Shown here: one piece after another, positions 48,288-59,195 of the stretch
Layout: each line of letters starts with the position of its first letter
Position numbering within the stretch: position 1 is the first letter of the stretch
The notes under the pieces: model-generated
Seen by the model: only the letters and a program-made list of their open reading frames with translations
Database searches by the model: none
What the model was told of the DNA's origin: nothing
Made by a program: the position numbers and the translations under genes
Assembly (NCBI GenBank): GCA_023935145.1
Contig: CM043705.1
Span: 55,805,084-55,869,083, forward strand
Direction of reading: 5' to 3'
From: Bretschneidera sinensis
Lineage: Eukaryota; Streptophyta; Magnoliopsida; Brassicales; Akaniaceae
DNA length: 64,000 bases

Positions 48288-49860
48288 TACATTCTCTACT
48301 CCTTCTTGTCTTTGATAGTGATGTCAAATTCTTGTAGGAATAGGATTCATCGTATCAGCCTTGCCTTAGCATCCTTATTTGTAAGAAGGTACTTGAGGGC
48401 TGCATGATCTGTAAAAATAAGGATAGAAGAACCAATTAAATAGGCATGAAATTTATCGAAAGCAAATACTATAGCTAGCAATTCTTTTTCAGTGGTGGAG
48501 TAGTTCATTTGAGAACTATTTAAAGTTTTACTAGCACAGTAAATGACAAAAGGTTTCCCCTCCCTTCACTGTCCAAGAACAGCACCTACAGCATAGTCAC
48601 TAGCATTACACATGATTTGAAAGGGTAAAGCCCAATCAGGTGACTGCATTATAGGTGTTGAAGTATGCTTGCCAATTAGTGTTTTAAAGGCCTCTTGACA
48701 AGCTTGAGTCCACTCAAAGGGGGTGTCTTTAACTAGGAGGGCATATAGTGGTCTAGATATGTTTGAAATTTTTTGTATGAACCTCCTATAAAAACTAGCA
48801 TGACCAAGGAAAGATCTCACATCCTTTATTGTCTTAGGGGTAGGTAGTTTAGAGATTAATTCAATCTTAGATTGATCAACCTCTATCCTTTTAGAAGAGA
48901 CAATATGCCTTAAGACAATACCGGATGGTACCATAAAATGACATATTTCCCTATTTAGAACCAATTCTTTCTCCTCACAACAAATTAATACTCTTTCTAA
49001 ATTCATTAAGCATGCATCAAATGAAGATCCAAAAACAGTTAGGTCATCTATAAAAACCTCCATGCAATTTTCAACCATGTCACTAAAAATATTCATTATG
49101 CAGCGTTGAAAAGTAGCAGGGGCATTACATAAGCCAAATGGCATTCTATGAAAAGCATAAGTGCCAAAGGGACAAGTAAAAGTGGTTTTATCCTAGTCTT
49201 CTAATGCAATTTCTTTTTGATAATAACCAGAATAACCATATAGAAAACAGTAAAAGGGATGGCCAACTACATGCTCAAGAATTTGATCAATAAAAGGGAG
49301 TGGGAAGCGGTCTTTCCGGGTGGCAGCATTTAATTTTCTGTAATCAATGCACATATGCCACCCGGTCATAAGTTTGTTAGGGACTAGCTCTCCTAGGTCA
49401 TTTTTTTACTATAGTGACCCCAGACTTTTTAGGGACGACTTGCGTAGGGCTTATCCACTTACTATCAGCTATGGGATATATAATACCTGCATCTAACAGT
49501 TTCAACACTTCATTTTTCACTACTTCTTTCATAATGGGGTTAAGCCTATGTTGAGGGTCTCTACGAGGACTAGTTCCTTCATCCAAATTTATTTTACGAG
49601 AGCAGATTAGGGGACTAATTCCTTTTAAATCAGCCATGCTCCATCTTAAGGCTGATTTGTATGAATTTAAAGTTTGAATTAATTTCTTACCTTGGGTCTC
49701 AGATAATTCAGAAGAAATAATAACAGGAAAGGTATCACCTGGACCGATAAAGGTAGGTTTTAAACCCTTAGGTAGTGGCTTCAATTCGACTTTAGGTGCT
49801 TCCACACTTGATGGGACTTATTTCTCACTTCTTTCGGGCAGCTGCTCAAACTTCGGTTGC
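48288..49860 (-). pseudogene. Element C reverse transcriptase and RNase H, broken
   Basis: RT starts in 49398-49805 (AGIIYPIADSKWISP) and continues after a frameshift in 48566-49144. That part contains MPFGLCNAPATFQR and the catalytic FIDDL. RNase H follows, with the NASDYAVGAVLGQ block and then a DHAALKYLL-type reading down to about 48300. Several stops separate the pieces. Confidence 0.9.
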
Positions 49861-51056
49861 TATGTCCGAATGCTATAATCCTGAGATTTGTCAAAAATAG
49901 GACAAATATCAATTATATCAGATTTATCATTAATAGGATCAATCTCAGAACTATCAAGAAAATATTCGAAAGGATCAAAATCATAAGCTATGGAAACTCC
50001 CCTATCGATGAGTGACTCGATCATGTATAAGTGGTGGTTCTCATCCTCATCTTCGGGCTGTTTAGCAACATTAAAAATGTTCACCTTGAGAGTCTTGTTT
50101 CCAAAGGACAGCTTCATGAGTCCATTCCTACAATTTATTAGAGCATTGGTAGTGGCAATGAAAGGTTTACCCAAAATCAAAGGGATTTTAGAGTTAGCGT
50201 CAATAGCAGAAGTAGTATCAAGAATTAAGAAATCAACAGGATAGTAAAATTTATCGATTTAAATCAACACATCCTCTACCACACCCCGGGGTACTTTGAT
50301 TGAACGATAAGCCAATTGCAATACCACGCCGATTGGTTTGATTTCTCCTAGCCCCAGCTGTAAGTAAATAGAAAATGACATTAGGTTTACACTAGCTCCT
50401 AAATCTAGTAAGGCTTGTCCAACCTCATGATTTCCAATGCTGCAAGCAATGGTAGGACAACCTAGATCCTTGTATTTTGGGGGAATTCTTTGCTCAATTA
50501 ATGCACTAACTTGCTCAGTTAGGAATGCTGTTTTATTGACATGGTGCTTCCTCTTAATAGTGCATAAATCCTTGAGAACTTTTGCATAGGTAGGGACTTG
50601 TTTAATCGCATGCAAAAGAGGAAGATTAAGTTTCACTTGCCTTAAGTTCTCTAGGATTTCATTGTTTAGGTCCAGATTTTTCTTGTTGGATTTTAAGGCT
50701 TGAGGGAATGGTGCCTTAACAGGACTTTTGGTCACTTCGGGGTCCTTGGCCAGCTCGGCTTCACTACTAGTTTGACCATTTTCCACATCCTCGGATTTAT
50801 TCATTGGTGGGATGTGTAGTGACTTACCACTTCGGGTCACAATGGCATTTACATCTTTCAAATTTTCTTGTGCCATATGTTGACCATGAGGTACGGACTG
50901 AGCTTGGGAAGGGAACTTACCTCGCCTAGTCACACTTAAGAAGCCCATTAATTCAGACACTTGGCTCCTTATTTCTTTGTTCTCCTCAACCAATTGTGTA
51001 ATTAATGCCTCGAACCTTTGGTTTGTCTTACCTTGTGCTTCTATAAAAGCATGCAA
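49861..51056 (-). pseudogene. Element C protease region
   Basis: The open stretch 50259-51056 ends with VGQALLDLGASVNLM and a GVVEDVLI block. After a stop it continues as 49860-50180 with ILGKPFIATTNALINCRNGL. Like B it has the DLGAS active-site form. Confidence 0.9.
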
Positions 51057-52075
51057 GGCTTCTAAAGAGTTCCTAGAGGATGAGGGTGCATGATAAGGTG
51101 CTGGGTATGATCTAGGGGTTTGTGCCTGCTACTGATTTTCAAATTTCCAGCTGAAGTTGGGGTGATTTCACCACCCCGGATTATAAGTGTTAGAGAGCAG
51201 TGTTAGAGGCCTCTTGTACATACCTAAGGCATTACAGGTTTTCCTATAGGTCGTGACCTATTCATGCTTTCAGTAGCACTAGGTCCAGTCCATGTGTGAG
51301 CTTTTTCAGCAAGCTCATTGAGGTACCCTATAGCCTCATCAGGATCTTTCTGTAAGAATTCACCATTGCACATCATTTTTACAAATTGACACTCTCTATA
51401 TGTGAGTCCCTCATAAAAATAGCTCACTAAACGCCAATTCTCATACTCATTGTGAGGGCACATACTCAACAACTCCTTAGACCTCTCCCAAGATTGATAC
51501 AAAGTCTCACTGTCCTTTTGTGCAAAGGTGGAGATTTGCCTTTTTAAAGCATTGGTCTTATGTTGGGGAAAGTATTTATTAAAGAAGACTCGAGTCATCT
51601 CAGTCCACGACCCAATAGATCGTGGTCTCAGTGAGTATAGCCAACTCTTAGCTCTATCCTTCAAAGAGAAAGGAAAGAACTTAAGTCTCACAATGTCATC
51701 AGTTTCATTTTGACTATAAAAAGTCGCAACTACTTCCTCAAACTCTCTAATGTGCACATATGGGTTTTCATTATCCAAGCCATGAAATGTAGGGAATAAC
51801 TGTATCATCCCTGTTTTAAACTCTAGGTGGCGAGTATTGGCTGGAAACATAATGCATGATGGTGTGGCTGTACGTATAGGGTGGAGGTAATCCTAAAGTG
51901 TCCTAGCAACATTCTCATTAGGGTTATCGGCCATGTTAAAATCCTCTAAATTCTCTAATAGGGGTGCATTATGGTTTGATCTAGGCGAGGTTTCACTAAC
52001 GGATGTGGAAGGAAAGGGTAATTCTATTTTCAGGTCCCCTAATGAATCTACCTCGCAAATCTCTCGGTCTAAACA
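51057..52075 (-). pseudogene. Element C gag, broken
   Basis: The start, homologous to the RPRDSRGRF beginning of B, lies near 52070 and is followed by an extra A that shifts the frame. The main open stretch 51224-51850 has MIQLFPTFHGLDNENPYVHI and KRQISTFAQKDSETLYQSWE. The zinc-knuckle segment is degraded. Confidence 0.88.
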
Positions 52076-52318
52076 TACACCAAATGAATCAGAGAGGAAA
52101 TAAATAAAACAGAATAAAAAAAATCAGAAAATCAAAACTTAGAATGAAAAAAAACAATAATAAAAAAATACTATAAAAAGAAGGAAGAAAAAAAATAATG
52201 CAGCAAGCTAAAAGAAGGAACGAAGTTACCACCTTTACAACTGCTGAAAGAAAAACTATTTAAAAATTCTTCTACCATCATGTCAAAAGTTGACAATCTT
52301 CCTTGTACTTAAGTGCGT

Positions 52319-52336
52319 TCCCCGGCAACGGCACCA
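52319..52336 (-). other. tRNA-Asp primer binding site of element C
   Basis: On the minus strand TGGTGCCGTTGCCGGGGA matches the tRNA-Asp complement with one mismatch, just inside the 5' LTR. Confidence 0.85.
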
Positions 52337-52341
52337 AAATT

Positions 52342-53249
52342 TGATTACGTCCAAAGAGTAACGTGGTAATTGTAGCACAACTTTGGAGTGTCGATTTCAC
52401 AGGGAAACAAGTTAACTACAAAAGAAGGTGTGAACCTTAACACAAACGACAAAAGATTAAATGGAAGAATATGAGTTGTGAGCAAATTGTGTAAATAGAT
52501 TGGAGAATATGATGGATAGATATAACAAGGTTCCGAGAATCCTCCCTAGGTTCATTGTGTTATTCCAATCTTGATTAAGTTATTTTTATCTTGATTGCAA
52601 GTTTCACATCCCAAATAGGTAATAGGCAAATATTCAATTAAGCACAAATAAACTCTAATGTAATTGTTATGAAGTACTCTTTACTTTCAAGCACACATGA
52701 CCTTACTTATAAATTATCAAGAAATAACAATATATCATAATGACAATACTGCAGTAATAGACAAATCTATAAGAGAAATCTAGCGGACTCAATCACACTT
52801 CAACAACATCACATAAGAAGAGCATGACTAGACTTATATGGGGGAGGAAGATGCAATCACCGGACTAAGGGAAAAATCTTCTAATTAGATTAAATAATAA
52901 ATCATAACAATGTTTAATAATTCAAAACTACAACTAAATCAATAAAAGAAAATAAGAACAACTACACCTAGGGATTCATCTCTTTGCCTTGCTTAGAGAT
53001 TAGCTGGCCATGGAGCTCATGCTTCATTGAGTTGCCTCCGGCCTCTCAATGATCTCCCCCTTGGTAGCAAAGCTTCGGAGATTCTTCAGCTTGCCCTTCA
53101 AAAGTTCACTGGGTTCCTCCTAAAGGCCCTCTGGATTTGCTCCTAAAGGCCCTTTGGATCTGATCCCTGATGATTCCCAAAGCTGAAGTGGAGTGGGGCT
53201 TTTATAGGAAAACTCCTGGAGTGCTATGTGTTTTCTATCTGATGTGGGA
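52342..53249 (-). repeat. 5' LTR of element C, low-coordinate part
   Basis: It matches 44180 to about 45087. A minus TATAAAAG lies at 53199-53206. It is cut at TGGGA (53245-53249) by element D. Confidence 0.93.
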
Positions 53250-54515
53250 TGATGAGTCTTAAATATTGCATATTTTAGACCCTTAACTTATATTTGTTAT
53301 GCTCTTAGTTAGTAGTATTTCACTTTATTTTATGTCTTTCTTGTGTTTTGTGTATTTTTACAGGTTTGTGGAGAAAATAAAGCATTTCAGGAGATGTGAA
53401 GCTTCTGGAGACATTGCGATCGATCGCACGAGATATGCGATCGAGCGCACCTGTGCTCGAGCGCACCTGCCTACGAACGAGCGCATGGTCAACATCCCAC
53501 ATCGAAATATTTGAAGTTCAGTGCATCTGCGATCGATCGTAGCAGACATGCGATCGAGTGCACATGAGATCGTGCGCATAAGACATGTGATCGATCGTAC
53601 CTGCGATCGATCGCACCACACTGCGATCGAGCGCACATGGGCAGTATCCCACATCGAATCTGCAACCCATATTGCTCCGGGTCTTCCTCTATATAAACAC
53701 CATCTGGCTTCAACATTCAGTGTACAATTCTTGAGCTACTTTGGTGTTTACCGGTGGACGTCCGCCAGCATTCTGGTAGATCCCGAAGGCATTGCTACCA
53801 CGAGGGGAAGCGCCGCCCGTCAGTGAGTGGAATTTCTCCCATGTAAAGTTGTTTATTTATTTATTTTTATTTAGTTGTTGTAGTTTAATGTTTAGCAATT
53901 TTATTATGAATTATAGTTCATAGTTATGAGTGGCTAGACTCTTCAGCTAAGGTTGAAGATGAAGCTCCGCCGTTGTTTGGCGTAGTAGTTCAGATTTGCT
54001 TGTACAAATCTAACAATTTTTAGTATAACTTTTCTGTCAATTATTTGAGTTAATCTTATAATTGATTGAGTTTAAATTTTCTGTTGGATATTCCTTGTGT
54101 TTCATCTGATGGATACATTGAATGCTTTTCGATTAAATTGGATTTCCTTTGTGATTTGTTAAGAGCGGATACATTGGATGCTTTTGGTTTAGTTGGGATA
54201 TTCTTTGTTTTTTGTCTTATAGTTGGATTCATGGAATGTTTTGATAGGCTATATTTTTAGAACATATATGCTTAACTTTGGTGGGGTGGATTCGGAAACC
54301 TTAGTGTTTTTAATTATTAGTTTTTAAATCAACTTAGTTTAGTTTATATTTCTTTCGCAATATCATTCACAATTCGGAACTAGGTTAAGATAAAGTTAGT
54401 TTAGATTAAAAATATATTTTCACAATGCAATTCCCTGTGGATTCGACCTTGCACTTGCAAAACACTATATTGCAAACGACTCGTGCGCTTGCGAGTAAAT
54501 TTAAAACTTACAACA
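53250..54515 (+). repeat. 5' LTR of element D
   Basis: It begins TGATGAGTCTTAAATATTGC and ends TTACAACA. It holds a palindromic cluster (53415-53640) with TGCGATCGATCGCA at 53415-53428 and 53602-53615, then TATATAAA at 53690-53697. It is 37 bp longer than the 3' LTR, the difference lying within the cluster. Confidence 0.95.
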
Positions 54516-54521
54516 AGTTTT

Positions 54522-54539
54522 TGGCGCCGTTGCCGGGGA
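54522..54539 (+). other. tRNA-Asp primer binding site of element D
   Basis: TGGCGCCGTTGCCGGGGA is an exact 18-base complement of the plant tRNA-Asp(GUC) 3' end. Confidence 0.9.
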
Positions 54540-54625
54540 ATTGTTTGGTTTGTGAAAATTTTTGGTCTAAAATGATTTTATTTTTCTACTAGTTAGTTAT
54601 TTTTTTTTTGTTTAAAAAAAAAATT

Positions 54626-56191
54626 ATGTGGATGAATCCAGCACCGGTTTCACAGTCTTTAGAGGACACCATTAAGGAGTACATAAAAATAACCGGCCCG
54701 TCCCTCAATGCTGCCAACACATTCAATGTTGATAGCTATTCCATATGTGCTAGTCCCATGCATCTAGCATAGAATTGTCCATCAATTCCGGCCTGTGCCG
54801 AGTACCCCATGGAACAAATGAATGCTTTCAATGACTGTTGTTGGGAATCAAATGGATCTTACTCCGAAACATACAATCCAGGGTGGTGGAACCACTCTAA
54901 TTTTTCATGGGAGCAGAACCAACTGATGAATCAGGGAGGAGCCCCTTATAATCAATATCCTCCCGAATTTCCTCCACCAATCCCAAGTTATGCTTATCCA
55001 GCACCATCAACCGCTTACCAAGCTCCCATTCAAGCGCCAACGTCGGTTTCACAGTCATTGGAGGACGCTCTCAATGATTTCATGAAAATAACTAGCCAAT
55101 CTATGAGTGAAGTGATGAGTGCAACAATAGAAAACACTCAAGCGATTGCCACACTAGAGAGTCAAATTAATCAAATCGCAAGTTACATGGGTGAAGGAGA
55201 GGAAGGAACGTTCCCCAGTCAAACTGATCCTAACCCAAAAGAACAGTTTGCGGTGGGAAATTTATTAACTCCTATGCATTGGCAGGAACAAGTGCAATCA
55301 ATTGTCCCATTGAGGTCTGGGAGACAAGTGCACAATCAAGTGGAAGAGAACCCTACTATACACCAAGGGCAAGAAAGTGGCAACAATGAGAAGAGAGATG
55401 CTAAGCCATCTACAGCCACACCTATTATTAATGATCTCTCTAGGTCGTTTTTACCTAAAGTGCCTTACCCTGAGAGACTACAAGCGCCCAAGAAAGAAGG
55501 GAAGTCTGAGGACATTTTGGAGGCATGCTTTGCTCAATTTGAAGAAAATTTGGATTTAGATAAGTTGTTTGAGCAAGCAAATGCTACTTTGGAGTCTGTT
55601 CCTCAAAAGATCAATGAGATGGAGGAAACCACAACACCTGAACCCCCCAAGAAGGAACTTAAGCCTTTATCGGACAATCTTAAGTATAAGTTCCTAGGTC
55701 CAGCAGATTCTTTGCCTATAATTATAGCTTTAGATTTGGGTGATGCTCCAGAGGAGAAATTATTGGACGTCTTAAGAGAGCATAAGGAAGCTATAGGCTG
55801 GACTATTGAGGATGTTAAGGGAATCAACCCCTCGTTGGTAATGCACACGATACAGTTGGAGGAGAATGCCAAGCCATCGAGGGAGCCACAAAGAAGGCTC
55901 AACCCTGCTATGCAAGAGGTTGTGAGGGCAGAAGATATTAAGCTGTTAGAGGCAGGGATCATTTATCCCATCTCTGATAGCAAGTGGGTGAGCCTGATTC
56001 AAGTCGTGCCCAAACATGCTGAATTAACGGTAGTGAAGAATGAGGACGATGAGTTGGTGCCAACTCGTGTTCAGTCAGGAGGGAGAGTGAGTATAGACTA
56101 CTGTAAGTTGAATGCTGCCACTAGGCCTGATCAATTTTCATTCCCATTTATTGATCAGATAGTGGAGCACTTAGTTGGGCATGTTTACTAA
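54626..56191 (+). CDS. Fused gag-tail/RT-start ORF of element D
   Basis: From ATG 54626 the frame is open except for one TAG (CAG in relatives) inside a CPSIPAC zinc-knuckle remnant. From 54809 it is open for 460 codons. It reads a Pro-rich gag tail, a Q-I-N-Q-I coiled segment, and then KKELKPLSDNLKYKFLGPAD into the RT N-terminus with EAGIIYPISDSKWV and a KLNAATRPDQFSFPFIDQI block, where it stops. Protease and the RT catalytic site are absent, so it cannot copy itself. The long open frame is either recent or under constraint. Confidence 0.85.
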
Positions 56192-57472
56192 TGTTGGGTC
56201 TGGCTGAAGACGTTAAACTTAGCGCTCATGGGAGGCACCCGCCAGCTTATCTTTTCTGTTTATTTATTATTTCGCATTTTTATGATTAATGTTTGTTTCC
56301 AGTATTTTTTGTTTTCCCGTTTTTATTTTTCAGGGACAAAGCGTACTTCAGTTCAAGTTTGGGGGTATGCTATGAGCCATACCAGTCTAGATAGTTCTCT
56401 ATATCTCAGGTCAGCTCTTTCCATATTAGTCACACATTGGGGTCAATGTGTAATTTAAGTTTGGGGGTATGGGAGACACATCACACACTTTGTCCTAATT
56501 TATTGTCTTTTCGTCATAGAGATAAATGCATGCTCATGTTATCGTGAAATTTTAGTTGATCTAAACATTTTCTGTGATGTGATGTCATTGGTGAGCTTAA
56601 CATTTTGAACATATGATCTGGTGATAAATTTTTAAAATTTAGTTACTTACTTTAGGCATTTTGAGAATTCACATGTTTTATCTAATCTAACACGAGCACA
56701 TTATCACAAATTATGTGAGGTATGACACGTGATTTTAATGTGTATTTTTCCTTATCTTAACTGAAACTGGATGACTTGTTGGATGAACACTTGGGCATAA
56801 AGAAAGAAAAAAAAAATTAATTACTACAACTTTACGCTGAGTAACTGGACCTCTTGCCTCAGTAAGCAGTGAGTGTTCACGTCAAAAGATAGAATTTTGC
56901 TTGGTATTATTAAGGCCAGTTTATTTTTGTAGCCTTTTTGACTCGAGTTAGTAAGTCCTTAGGGGTGTCTGTACACCTAATGCCCTAAAACCATCTGGTT
57001 TGGGAGTCATTGACTCAACACTCGCTACATGGGTCAATTAAAAAGCTTAAGGGAACTAAACATAGTCGTGCCTTATTATTGTTAAAGAAATAAAAAGAAA
57101 AAAAGAAAAAAATAAAAACTATGCCTTTTCGTTCATTTTTGATGGGAAATTTGGTGAATCTTGAGACATGGAGACCTTACACATTAGAGTTACTTGGAAG
57201 CTTCATTTTTATATGCTAATTCACCTTACACTGATTCAAGCTTGTGATGCCTTATCCTGCCTTTTGTAAGTAATTAGATTTTAACATTTCTATTCATTGC
57301 GAAGATGGGTTTACCTTTTTAAGCTTGCTTATGAATGAATATCATGGTGATGTGTGCTCCTTAAATTTTTGGATACCATGAGTGATGACTTTATCTTTAT
57401 GTTCTTTGTTTTTCATTGAGTCTTTTATTTTGTTTTGCTAAGGGACTAGCAAAATATAAGTTTGGGGGTATT
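56192..57472 (+). other. Post-pol non-coding region of element D
   Basis: Landmarks in order: a conserved block (56198-56240); a splice-acceptor-like TTTTTCAG before GGACAAA (about 56326-56340); AAGTTTGGGGGTATG at 56355; a hairpin ACACATTG-GGGT-CAATGTGT (56432-56451); a second AAGTTTGGGGGTATG at 56457; the block shared with C (56830-56895); a stem-loop TTTTGCTA-AGGGAC-TAGCAAAA (57433-57454); and the 3' polypurine tract AAGTTTGGGGGTA (57458-57470). Confidence 0.85.
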
Positions 57473-58701
57473 TGATGAGTCTTAAATATTGCATATTTTA
57501 GACCATTAACTTATATTTGTTATGCTCTTAGTTAGTAGTATTTCACTTTATTTTACGTCTTTCTTGTGTTTTGTGTATTTTTACAGGTTTGTGGAGAAAA
57601 TAAAGCATTTCAGGAGATGTGAAGCTTCTGGAGACATTGCGATCGAGCGCACCTGCCTACGAACGAGCGCATGGTCAACATCCCACATCGAAATATTTGA
57701 AGTTCAGTGCATCTGCAATCGATTATAGCAGACATGCGATCGAGCACACATGAGATCGTGCGCACAAGACATGCGATCGATCGTACCTGCAATCGATAGC
57801 ACCACACTGCGATCGAGCGCACACGGGCAGTATCCCACATCGAATCTGCAACCCATATTGCTCCGGGTCTTCCCCTATATAAACATCATCTGGCTTCATC
57901 ATTTAGTGTACAATTCCTGAGCCACTTTGGTGTTTACCGGTGGACGTCCGCCAGCATTCTGGTGGATCCCGAAGGCATCGCTACCACGAGGGGAAGCGCC
58001 GCCCGTCAGCGAGTGGAATTTCTCCCATGTAAAGTTGTTTATTTATTTATTTTTATTTAGTTATTGTAGTTTAATGTTTAGCACTTTTATTATGAATTAT
58101 AGTTCATAGTTATGAGTGGCTAGACTCTTCAGCTAAGGTTGAAGATGAAGCCCCGCCGTTGTTTGGCGTAGTAGTTCAGATTTGCTTGTACAAATCTGAC
58201 AATTTTTAGTATAAATGTTCTGTCAATTATTTGAGTTAATCTTATAGTTGATTGAGTTTAAATTGTCTGTTGGATATTCCTTGTGTTTCATCTGATGGAT
58301 ACATTGAATGCTTTTCGATTAAATTGGATTTCCTTTGTGATTTGTTAAGAGCGGATACATTGGATGCTTTTGGTTTAGTTGGGATATTCTTTGTTTTTTG
58401 TCTTATAGTTGGATTCATGAAATTTTTTGATAGGCTATATTTTTAGAACATATATGCTTAACTTTGGTGGGGTGGATTCGGAAACCTTAGTGTTTTTAAT
58501 TATTAATTTTTAAATCAACTTAGTTTAGTTTATATTTCTTTTACAATATCATTCACAATTCAGAACTAGGTTAAGATAAAGTTAGTTTAGATTAAAAATA
58601 TATTTTCACAATGCAATTCCCTGTGGATTCGACCTCGCACTGGCACAACGCTATATTGCAAACGACTCGTGCGCTTGCGAGTAAATTTAAAACTCACAAC
58701 A
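57473..58701 (+). repeat. 3' LTR of element D
   Basis: Collinear with 53250-54515 except for a 37-bp gap in the palindromic cluster and scattered point changes, some of them C/T at CpG. TATATAAA is at 57876-57883. Confidence 0.95.
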
Positions 58702-59195
58702 TGGGATACTGCCCGAGTGCGCTCGATCGCAGCTTGGTGTGCTCGAGCACACTATGGTGCGCTGCAAGGTATTTCTGACTGATATGGGATGTCGTGAGTG
58801 CGCACTTACGATTGATCATAGGTCTGGTGCGCTTGAGCACACTAGGCTTCTTCTAGCTTGACTTTCATCTACTAAAGCTGCCATAACTTTCTCTAGAAAA
58901 ATCATTTTTATGAGCCATAAAATTCTCCAGAAAATAGAATTCCGGATCTTTCTAAGCATATATGGCTCATCTCCTGGTTCTTCCTGAATCAATACAGTTT
59001 AATTTTCAAAAATGACTAATCTGTACGGGTAATTCTGGCAATTTAGTGAAACTCCTTTCTAAGTGCTTCTTTTTATTCAAAAACCTGCAACACATAGAAA
59101 AGCCAAAAAATATATAAAATAAAGTGAAATAACACAACTAATAACCTAACAACTGTAAATTAAGAGGCTTAAATATAAATATTTAAGCACTTATA
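58702..59195 (-). repeat. 5' LTR of element C, high-coordinate part
   Basis: It resumes at TGGGATACTGCCCGAG and matches about 45083-45576 of the 3' LTR. Its outer end reads TTATA where the other LTR has TTATCA, so the terminus is mutated or slightly trimmed. Confidence 0.92.

Larger units (their letters stand above)
53250..58701 (+). mobile_element. Element D: non-autonomous Athila-like element, TSD TGGGA
   Basis: LTRs are 53250-54515 and 57473-58701, with target duplication TGGGA at 53245-53249 and 58702-58706. The PBS is a perfect tRNA-Asp match. Inside is one long ORF made of the end of gag and the start of RT. Capsid, protease, most of RT, RNase H and integrase are gone. A long post-pol region follows. 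As the innermost insertion with very similar LTRs, it is the youngest of the tower. Confidence 0.95.
44180..59195 (-). mobile_element. Element C: Athila-like Ty3/gypsy, near full-length, split by D
   Basis: It runs on the minus strand. The 3' LTR is 44180-45576. The 5' LTR is 52342-53249 plus 58707 to about 59195, the same 1397-bp length once element D is removed. Order on the minus strand: PBS (52319-52336), gag, protease, RT, RNase H, integrase, a non-coding post-pol region, and a polypurine tract. Frameshifts and stops occur in several domains. No env-like ORF was seen. Confidence 0.92.
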
